Below are positions 7,794-13,933 of a stretch of 18,419 nt of DNA, piece after piece. This stretch comes from DASYPQ01 sp041488095 (lineage in GTDB: Bacteria; Planctomycetota; UBA1135; GCA-002686595), in NCBI GenBank assembly GCA_041488095.1, contig JBGPOP010000055.1, positions 1-18,419 on the forward strand, given 5' to 3'. Position numbers and translations under genes: made by a program. The notes below the pieces were generated by a model. The model worked only from the letters and a program-made list of their open reading frames with translations, was not told the DNA's origin and did not search any database. Position 1 is the first letter of the stretch; the number at the start of each line of letters is the position of its first letter.

Positions 7794-7841
7794 GGGATGG
7801 GGTTTCCTTCACGCCCTGGCCTGGGCTTGTTGCTGCGACGT

Positions 7842-7869
7842 CGCGGAGGACGGCCAGCCAGTCCTCGCG
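7842..7869 (-). other. stem-loop between the PilW-like and HAMP genes
   Basis: cgcg-g-aggac (7842-7851) pairs with gtcct-cgcg (7861-7869): nine base pairs with one bulge and a 9-base loop, 49-76 bases before the HAMP gene start. There is no T-run on the minus strand after it. It could attenuate or terminate read-through from the pilin genes, or be chance in GC-rich DNA. Confidence 0.3.
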
Positions 7870-7937
7870 GCCCCTTCCCCGGTCGGGGTCGGGTGAACTT
7901 TGGATCGGTGCGGGATACGACGAGCCATCCGGAGGCC

Positions 7938-8990
7938 TCAGTTGGGAGGGGTCGCGTTGCGGAGGAAGACGACCGTCTCGCACTGCGTGACGGTCGGCCG
8001 CGTGCCCGCAGAGGAGGTCAGGACCGACAGCCGCACGTGGAGGCTCTGCAGAGTCGGCATCCACAGGAAAATCGGGTCGGCGAAGCCGTCGCCGTTCAGG
8101 TCGCCGCCCCAGTTGCAGCGCTCCTGCAGGATCATCGCCGGGCACAAGGCGACATCGAAGGCCCGTTCGTTCGGGTCCGTGATGTTCCAGGTGCGCAACC
8201 GGATGCGGCCCACGTCGAACGTGTCGGCCCGGTCGCCGTCGTGGTTGATGTCGATCCCGACCTGCAACTCGGTGATCGTGCCCACGGGCTCGAAGTAGAG
8301 CGCCGTCCAGCCGTTGATCGATGGCACGCTGCCCAGGTTGGCTCCCCAGGTCACCTGGCCGTTGACGAAGTACTGGGTTCCGCCCGCGGGGTCGACCGGT
8401 ACTCGGTACGAGAATCCGGTCCCGTCGCCCGTGAAGAACACGGGACCCGTCAGCTCGCGGGCGCGACCGTCCCACGTGCTGGCCGGGGGATTGGTCTGGT
8501 TGCTGATCGGCGCCGCCAGGCCCGACCACAACACGCTCGACCCGACGACGTGGACCTTGTTCGTGGTGCACTGAAGGGCGCGCGTCAGCCCGGTGAACGA
8601 GATGGCCCCTGGATTGAAGGATGCATACTGGATGCGCTCCTCGCTGGCCTGACCGCGATCGAGGATCAGCACGCCCGTATCCGGGAAGCCGAGCTGCGAG
8701 CTCACGAAGACCTGGGCGGTGCCGCTGGCTCCCAAGGTCGCGGCGACGGTGGTCTCCGGGCTGAAGCCCGCGGCCTGGGTGAGGATCTCCTCCAGGCTGC
8801 TCAGCAGCATCTGGGCCCGCGTCTCCAACGACGACGCCTTCGACATGCTCCGCAGGGCCCGCGACTCGCGATCCATCGCCAGGAGCGCTGCGCTCAGGAC
8901 GATGGCGAGCAGCGCTACCGAGATGAGGATCTCGAGGAGGGTGAGGCCCGCCCGGCTCTTTCTCCCGGGGGCGAGGTGAGCCGGAGCCAC
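7938..8990 (-). CDS. PilW/GspJ-like prepilin
   Basis: 350 residues. The GTG start at 8990 directly abuts the TGA of the PilV-like gene (8993-8991), which suggests translational coupling. The N-terminus is a class III prepilin signal, RKSRAG/LTLLEILISVALLAIVL: a 15-residue basic leader, Gly-1, Glu at +5 and a hydrophobic helix of ~20 residues. The prepilin peptidase PilD would cut after Gly15. The rest is a large globular domain with calcium-loop-like DxNxDGD segments (DINHDGDRAD, GDLNGDGFADP). The size and the place after a PilV-like gene fit a PilW-type minor pilin or a GspJ-type pseudopilin. The two cannot be told apart without the assembly ATPase and platform genes, which are not in the window. 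Confidence 0.87.
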   Translation of the reverse strand: MAPAHLAPGRKSRAGLTLLEILISVALLAIVLSAALLAMDRESRALRSMSKASSLETRAQMLLSSLEEILTQAAGFSPETTVAATLGASGTAQVFVSSQLGFPDTGVLILDRGQASEERIQYASFNPGAISFTGLTRALQCTTNKVHVVGSSVLWSGLAAPISNQTNPPASTWDGRARELTGPVFFTGDGTGFSYRVPVDPAGGTQYFVNGQVTWGANLGSVPSINGWTALYFEPVGTITELQVGIDINHDGDRADTFDVGRIRLRTWNITDPNERAFDVALCPAMILQERCNWGGDLNGDGFADPIFLWMPTLQSLHVRLSVLTSSAGTRPTVTQCETVVFLRNATPPN

Positions 8991-9626
8991 TCAGTACCCC
9001 AGCACGTAGAAGCCGTGGACGAGCCGACGGTTCCCGCCCGTGCCCATCCACTGGATCCGGATCACGACCGGGAGCATCGTTGCCTTGGCGCTCACGTTGG
9101 GATTGTCCGCCACCCCGTCGGCATCCAGGTCCCGCGGCATCCCGAGGTCGACGCCGAGGGTCTTGTCAGTCACCCGCTCGTCGACCACGACCTGGATCGT
9201 GCCCACCGTGAGCTGACCGGGGATCGCGCGCAATCCGGGCACGTCGAACGTGCCGCCGACAGCTCCCCCTGGGGAGAAGTCGGTGACCATCGTCTGGGAC
9301 CAGCCCGCGGGGTTGCTCAGGGAGCTCCGCGAGTACGAGCGCATCGCCTCCACCGTGGAGCGCAGGACGGTCTCCGCCAGGCGGCGCTCCTTGTCGATGT
9401 GCCGCAGGATGGACGCGCCGGCCACGGTTGCGCTGATCGCCATCAGGCCCATCACCAGGACGGCGATCGTGATCACCAGCTCGAGCAGCGAGAATCCGCT
9501 CTTCCGGCGCGGCGAGGCTGTCGCGCGCCGATCGCGCAGCGGCCAGCCGGCTGCGGTGACGGAATGGATCCGATCCGGTGCGCGCTGCCCACGGTGGAAC
9601 AGTGCCCGCGGGGTGAGCGAGCGCAT
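8991..9626 (-). CDS. PilV/GspI-like prepilin with a long leader
   Basis: 211 residues from the ATG at 9626. A TTG at 9653 would add nine residues. Neither has a good ribosome site, so the start is uncertain. The prepilin signal is RRKSG/FSLLELVITIAVLVMGLMAIS, with Gly44 at -1 and Glu49 at +5. The 44-residue leader is much longer than the usual 6-25, yet no start codon lies between 9626 and the cleavage site. The mature part has a helical stretch (RHIDKERRLAETVLRSTVEAM) and a small beta domain ending HGFYVLGY, including a DLDADGVAD loop. The family role is minor pilin or pseudopilin at the fibre tip. It is the first gene of a minus-strand pair with the PilW-like gene. Confidence 0.85.
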   Translation of the reverse strand: MRSLTPRALFHRGQRAPDRIHSVTAAGWPLRDRRATASPRRKSGFSLLELVITIAVLVMGLMAISATVAGASILRHIDKERRLAETVLRSTVEAMRSYSRSSLSNPAGWSQTMVTDFSPGGAVGGTFDVPGLRAIPGQLTVGTIQVVVDERVTDKTLGVDLGMPRDLDADGVADNPNVSAKATMLPVVIRIQWMGTGGNRRLVHGFYVLGY

Positions 9627-9977
9627 GGCGTGTTCTTGCTCGACAGACCGCAAGTTCGGACTTGAGCGCGATCACCGCTCGGGGTGACCGCCGCGCACCT
9701 GGCGGAACCGGACCCTGCGGAAAGGACTTCCCACTCCCGAGCGGGAGACGGCCTGGGACCAGGAAAAGCTTGCCTGCCGGGGACCTCGGAATCCGGGAAT
9801 GGGTCAACGTGGTCTCCGCCTCGGGCCGATGCATTCCAGCTACGGTAGCGGCATGGTCTCCGGGGGAAGGGCCTCGCGGCCCCCAGCCCGCGGCGACCAG
9901 CCGTTCGTAGTCCGCACAGGAAAAACCTGCGCGGAGCAGGTCGAGCACGTCCGGAAAGCGACAGCGATACGAGGGAC
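9627..9977. promoter_or_regulatory. divergent intergenic region between the pilin-like genes
   Basis: About 350 bases separate the PilV-like gene (minus) from the PilX-like gene (plus), and both promoters should lie here. I see no ORF with coding character. It contains an 11-base palindrome GCTACgGTAGC at 9839-9849 that could be an operator, and an inverted repeat ggaatg/cattcc (9796-9801 with 9832-9837). No clear sigma-70 or sigma-54 hexamers were recognised. The plus-strand start at 9978 has a GAGGGAC ribosome site. Confidence 0.35.
9917..9941 (+). other. mutually exclusive short hairpins in the PilX-like leader
   Basis: CAGG (9917-9920), ACCTGC (9925-9930) and GCAGGT (9936-9941) lie in a row, so the middle element can pair with either neighbour. 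The second hairpin is a 6-bp stem with a 5-base loop, 37 bases before the start codon. This layout can serve as an RNA switch, but the stems are short and may be chance. Confidence 0.22.
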
Positions 9978-12227
9978 ATGGGGAATCAAAAGACAATCGG
10001 GTCCGTCGAGTCCAGCAAACATTTCGCGCCCGCCCTGCCAGGGAGCCGGCGTCCTTCCACCACGGGACGCGGAGGCTTCGCCCTGATGACCGCCTTGGTC
10101 GTCCTGACCCTGATCGGCGCGCTGGCCACGGCCTTCCTGGCCGTCAGCCTGTCCGCCTCGCGACAGACCGACCAGCATGCGGACATCGCCGGGCTGCGGA
10201 GCTCCGCCGAGAGCGCGATGCAGGTCGGCGTGAACGAGCTGTGGTCGGCCTATCTCGCCCAGGGCGGCGGGGTCTCGAAGTCCATGCTCGACTTCCGCAC
10301 CTTCCTGACCGCTCAGGGTGTCACCACCGCCCAGCCGCTCGACCTTCGCAACCTGGCCAAGCTCCCGCATGGGGGCAGCGCCGCCCAGGGCCTGTCGGGG
10401 ACCAACGTCGAGCTGCTCAGCGTGACGCGCGTCGACGGGCCTGGGGAGACCGAGCTGCGATTCTCCACCACCGTGAGCAGCCGCCGCGGGGACTCTCCGG
10501 GCCGGAGGCCCGTTCGCAAGACGTTCGAGGGGGTGTACGTGGTCGACGGCGCCGAGTGGCCGGGCCTCGACTACGCGCTCCTGGCCAACAACGTGAACTG
10601 CATCATGTGCCACCTGCAGGTCGACTCCGTCGACCGCTTCTACAACAAGGATCCCGCGCTCTACGACTCGTTCGACCGGATCAAGCTCGGCACGCTCGAG
10701 AACCTGCTGCTGCGGTCGTCGGCCGAGTCGGTTTTCGCCGGCACGCTCCACGTGCGCGGCCTGGCCACCGACGACAATGGCGTGGCCATCGCCAACTGGG
10801 CCGCCCAGACGGTGAAGAGCGTCGTCTACGACTCGGCGGGAAAAATCCAGGAGGACGCTTGGGGCAAGACCACCTCCGCGAACCTCGTCCCGGCTGGCAC
10901 TCCCCCGCTGCCGATGAAGAACCTCTACCTGAACTACGGCAACAACCAGGCCACCATGGTCGACGGCTATCTGCCCGAGACCTTCCCTGCGCCCTTCCCG
11001 GACGACGGCGGATACGACCCGCTGACCGGGACCCCGACGCCGGGCGCCGCCGGCAACCGGGTCGTCGACCAGGCCGAGTTCTACGCCGCGTCCTACGACT
11101 TCACGGGGTCGCTCTCGGGCGGCGCGATCTTCCTCGCCAACCCCGCCGATCCGGTCGATACCGCGGCCGAGCTCACCACGGCTCTCTCCACGGGCACCCA
11201 GCCCACGCTCTCGGCGGTCACGACCGGCAATGTCGTGCTCACCGGAACCGCCGCCAATCCGATCGTGCTCAACGGACAAGTCGCGATCGACGGCGACCTC
11301 GTCATCCAGGGCTACGTGGTCGGCGAGGGCTCGCTGCTCGTGTCGGGCAACGTCTACATCCCGACCGACCTCAAGTACCTGGACGGCGTCGGCACGGACG
11401 GCGTCTCGCGCAGCTACGGGATCAACCCGGGCGGGACCCAGAACCGCATGGCCATCGCCTCCGGCGGCAGCGTCGTCGTCGGGAACATGTTCTACGACAA
11501 GGACGGGGGCACGCCCGTGAACGGCAGCACGAGCGGCACCTTCAACTTCGTGCTCTCGGAGCTGTCCATCTTCAACCGCAACGAGTGGATGAAGACCCAG
11601 TCGCTGCTGCCCGCGTCCGGGCAGAGCAAGACCAACCCGTCGACCTGGACGGTTTCGAACCCGGGCTACAAGGGGGCCGGCTACGTGCCTCGCTACTACG
11701 CCCTGGCCCAGGGCGGCGCGATCCCGATCTTCAACCAGGTCGGCTACTTCGACGGCCAGAACTGGGTGGGACAGGAGCACCCTTCGGACTGGGGTTCGAC
11801 GCTCGCCTACGCCAACCTGGGCAACACGAGCGATCCCTACCTCTACAATCCCGACATGACACCCAAGGCCGTGGTGCAATACCTGACGGCCGATGGAGGT
11901 TGGATGAACCAGGCGATGCTCTCCAAGATGATGGGGGACGCCGTCACGGCCCACGCGGCGAACAAGCCGCTCGAGATCGACGCGCTCGTGTACAGCAACA
12001 ACAGCATCTTCGGCATCGTCGGCAAGTCCACGCCGATGAAGGGGCAGATGATCGTGAACGGAGCACTTCTCGCGGCCGACATCGGACTCCTCCTGCCGGG
12101 CCCGGGCTCGAGCGTCGGCCTGAACCTGAACTTCGACGCACGCACCAAGACGTTGCTCAAGCTCCGGTCGGACCAGCAGGTCAAGATCCAGCGCAGGCTC
12201 TGGAACACGGCGGCGGTCGCGAACTGA
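9978..12227 (+). CDS. large PilX-like prepilin with a c-type haem motif
   Basis: 749 residues from the ATG at 9978, with GAGGGAC just upstream. A 33-residue basic leader ends in GRGG/FALMTALVVLTLIGALATAFLAV. The mature N-terminus has Thr rather than Glu at +5, as expected for PilX/GspK-type initiators of the fibre tip. After the helix (~34-60) comes a variable domain, then NNVNCIMCHLQVDS. Cys208, Cys211 and His212 form one CxxCH haem c site, placed in the exported part. Residues ~385-480 resemble the beta-strand-rich region seen in other PilX-like proteins (VAIDGDLVIQGYVVGEG, LLVSGNVYIP). The last ~270 residues are Asn/Tyr/Gly-rich with no recognised domain. The length is far beyond classical PilX (~200 residues) or GspK (~320). 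It is probably a tip subunit that carries haem. A structural or accidental Cys pair is the alternative. Confidence 0.85.
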   Translation: MGNQKTIGSVESSKHFAPALPGSRRPSTTGRGGFALMTALVVLTLIGALATAFLAVSLSASRQTDQHADIAGLRSSAESAMQVGVNELWSAYLAQGGGVSKSMLDFRTFLTAQGVTTAQPLDLRNLAKLPHGGSAAQGLSGTNVELLSVTRVDGPGETELRFSTTVSSRRGDSPGRRPVRKTFEGVYVVDGAEWPGLDYALLANNVNCIMCHLQVDSVDRFYNKDPALYDSFDRIKLGTLENLLLRSSAESVFAGTLHVRGLATDDNGVAIANWAAQTVKSVVYDSAGKIQEDAWGKTTSANLVPAGTPPLPMKNLYLNYGNNQATMVDGYLPETFPAPFPDDGGYDPLTGTPTPGAAGNRVVDQAEFYAASYDFTGSLSGGAIFLANPADPVDTAAELTTALSTGTQPTLSAVTTGNVVLTGTAANPIVLNGQVAIDGDLVIQGYVVGEGSLLVSGNVYIPTDLKYLDGVGTDGVSRSYGINPGGTQNRMAIASGGSVVVGNMFYDKDGGTPVNGSTSGTFNFVLSELSIFNRNEWMKTQSLLPASGQSKTNPSTWTVSNPGYKGAGYVPRYYALAQGGAIPIFNQVGYFDGQNWVGQEHPSDWGSTLAYANLGNTSDPYLYNPDMTPKAVVQYLTADGGWMNQAMLSKMMGDAVTAHAANKPLEIDALVYSNNSIFGIVGKSTPMKGQMIVNGALLAADIGLLLPGPGSSVGLNLNFDARTKTLLKLRSDQQVKIQRRLWNTAAVAN

Positions 12228-12251
12228 GAGGCTGTCCCGGGGGAATCGCAC

Positions 12252-12268
12252 CCCGCGATCTCCGCGGG
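12252..12268 (+). terminator. possible hairpin end of the PilX-like transcript
   Basis: CCCGCG (12252-12257) pairs perfectly with CGCGGG (12263-12268) across a 5-base loop, 25 bases after the stop codon. No T-run follows, so this is at best a weak or factor-dependent terminator. The rest of the 12228-12462 gap shows nothing else I can support apart from the GGAGG site of the next gene. Confidence 0.25.
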
Positions 12269-12462
12269 AAAGGCGTCAGCTCCCAGGTGGAGGCAACCGT
12301 CAGTCCGGTACCTCGGGCCCGCTCCTGGACCCAGGCAGACGGGATGCGGTTTTCGGCAGGCGCAAGTAGGGTGGTAGTCTCGCGGGGAGCACGACCGGCG
12401 ACGGGCTGGGTCCCTCCCCTGCGTCCGCGGCCGAACGAAGTCACCCGAGGAGGTACGATCCG

Positions 12463-13920
12463 ATGCATCCGAAGGACGACCCGACTCCGCGCATCCGCCG
12501 CGGAAGGACGTCGGCGACGTGGCTCTGGCTCGTGTTCGCGGCGTGCCTGGGCTTCGATTCGTACGCGGGCGCGCAGAGCTTCTCCGCGTCGAGCGCGGCC
12601 CCGCCGGCCTTCCCCCTCGAGAAGAGTCTCACGGGTCGGTACTTGATCGATCAGAACAAGCACCCGTTCCTCATCACCGGGGATGCGCCGCAGGCCCTGA
12701 TGGTCAACATCTCCACGTTCGATGCCGACCAGTATTTCGCCAACCGCAAGGCCCACGGGTTCAACAGCCTCTGGATCAACCTCCTCTGCACCACCTACAC
12801 CGCCGGCCGCGCGGACTGCTCCACCTACGACGGCATCCTCCCCTTCACGGGGTACATCCCCGGACATGCCGGCGACCCCTTGTACTACGATCTCTCGACG
12901 CCCAACGCGGCCTACTTCGCGCGCTGCGATCAGATGATCAACCTGGCGGCGAATCGCAACCTGCTGGTGCTCCTGATCCCGATCGAGACCGGCGGCTTCC
13001 TGCCCGCATACGGCGGCGGGGACGCGGTGATGCCGCACAACGGCGTGGCCGCCTGCCGCGCCTACGGGCAATACCTCGGGACTCGCTACAGGAGCTTCCC
13101 GAACCTCGTCTGGATGAGCGGCAACGACTATCAGGACTGGGCCAACCCCGCCAGCGACGCGCTCGTGACCGCGGTCGCGCTCGGGATCCAGGACAACGAT
13201 CCGAACCACATCCACACGATCGAGCTCGACTACTCCACGAGCGGATCCCTCGACGATCCCAACTGGGCGCCGATCATCTCACTGAACGCGTCCTACACCT
13301 ATTACCCGACCTACGCCCAGGTGTTGAACGACTACAACAGGCGGGGCTTCGAGCCCGTGTTCATGGTCGAGGCGAACTACGAGTTCGAGCACCTGGCGGG
13401 GACGATGGACACCACGCCGCTGAACCTCAGGAAGCAGGAGTACTGGAGCAATCTCAGCGGGGCCACCGGTCAGCTCTATGGGAACCACTACACCTGGACG
13501 TTCGACACGGGCTGGCAGACCCATCTGAACACTCCCGGGGCGATCCAGATGGCGCACCTCAAGGCATTGTTCGAGTCGCGCGCCTGGTACGACCTGGTGC
13601 CGGACCAGAACCACACCGTCGTCACCGCGGGATACGGCACGTTCTCCGACAGCGGCTTCGTCGAGAACAACAGCTACTTGACCGCGGCGCGCACGCCCAA
13701 CGGAAGCCTGGTGATGGCGTACACGCCGATCGTGCGGACGTTCACGGTGAACATGGCGCGACTGCGCGGCCCCGTGAGGGCGCGCTGGTTCGACCCGAGC
13801 AACGGTGTGTACGTCCCCATCCCGGGGTCACCGTTCCCGAACAGCGGAGCGCGCGCCTTCACGACTCCGGGCAACAACAGCGGCGGCGACGGGGACTGGG
13901 TTCTGGTGCTCGAAGCGTAG
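12463..13920 (+). CDS. secreted apiosidase-like (DUF4038-type) glycoside hydrolase with a C-terminal beta domain
   Basis: 485 residues. The ATG at 12463 has a GGAGG site nine bases upstream. The signal peptide (1 to ~38) has a basic stretch RIRRGR, a hydrophobic core TWLWLVFAACLG and a cut near AGA/QS. Residues ~58-390 match the DUF4038/apiosidase-like barrel: RYLIDQNKHPFLITGDAPQAL at the start, FNSLWINLLC, LLVLLIPIE, VWMSGNDYQDW (Asp222) and EPVFMVEANYEFEH (Glu303). The last two are candidates for the catalytic acid and nucleophile. Residues ~395-485 (GSLVMAYTPIVRTFTVN...RARWFDPSNGVY...GDWVLVLEA) match the C-terminal domain often annotated as 'putative collagen-binding', which accompanies DUF4038. 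Characterised relatives (GH140) remove apiose from rhamnogalacturonan II, but substrate in this branch is not assured. No transporter or other sugar enzyme is adjacent. Confidence 0.87.
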   Translation: MHPKDDPTPRIRRGRTSATWLWLVFAACLGFDSYAGAQSFSASSAAPPAFPLEKSLTGRYLIDQNKHPFLITGDAPQALMVNISTFDADQYFANRKAHGFNSLWINLLCTTYTAGRADCSTYDGILPFTGYIPGHAGDPLYYDLSTPNAAYFARCDQMINLAANRNLLVLLIPIETGGFLPAYGGGDAVMPHNGVAACRAYGQYLGTRYRSFPNLVWMSGNDYQDWANPASDALVTAVALGIQDNDPNHIHTIELDYSTSGSLDDPNWAPIISLNASYTYYPTYAQVLNDYNRRGFEPVFMVEANYEFEHLAGTMDTTPLNLRKQEYWSNLSGATGQLYGNHYTWTFDTGWQTHLNTPGAIQMAHLKALFESRAWYDLVPDQNHTVVTAGYGTFSDSGFVENNSYLTAARTPNGSLVMAYTPIVRTFTVNMARLRGPVRARWFDPSNGVYVPIPGSPFPNSGARAFTTPGNNSGGDGDWVLVLEA

Positions 13921-13933
13921 AGCCAGTCCTCGC

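Noticed and set aside
7200..9665. A long plus-strand open frame over the HAMP and prepilin genes
   Set aside because: It spans three separate minus-strand genes with clear signals, and its product is Asp/His/Arg-rich without domains.
9781..9870. A GEMM (cyclic dinucleotide) riboswitch upstream of the PilX-like gene
   Set aside because: The pilus context and a tail-like palindrome suggested it, but the conserved GGGCAAACC and ACGCAAAGCC core segments are absent.
9840..12251. Long open frames in other registers over the PilX-like gene (also 10241-12646 plus)
   Set aside because: Both are low-complexity translations of a GC-rich gene, without a ribosome site or domain. The frame at 9978 has the prepilin signal and ribosome site.
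12490..12560. Twin-arginine export signal on the apiosidase-like enzyme
   Set aside because: The basic stretch RIRRGRTSATW lacks the S/T-R-R-x-F-L-K consensus, so a Sec signal is more likely.
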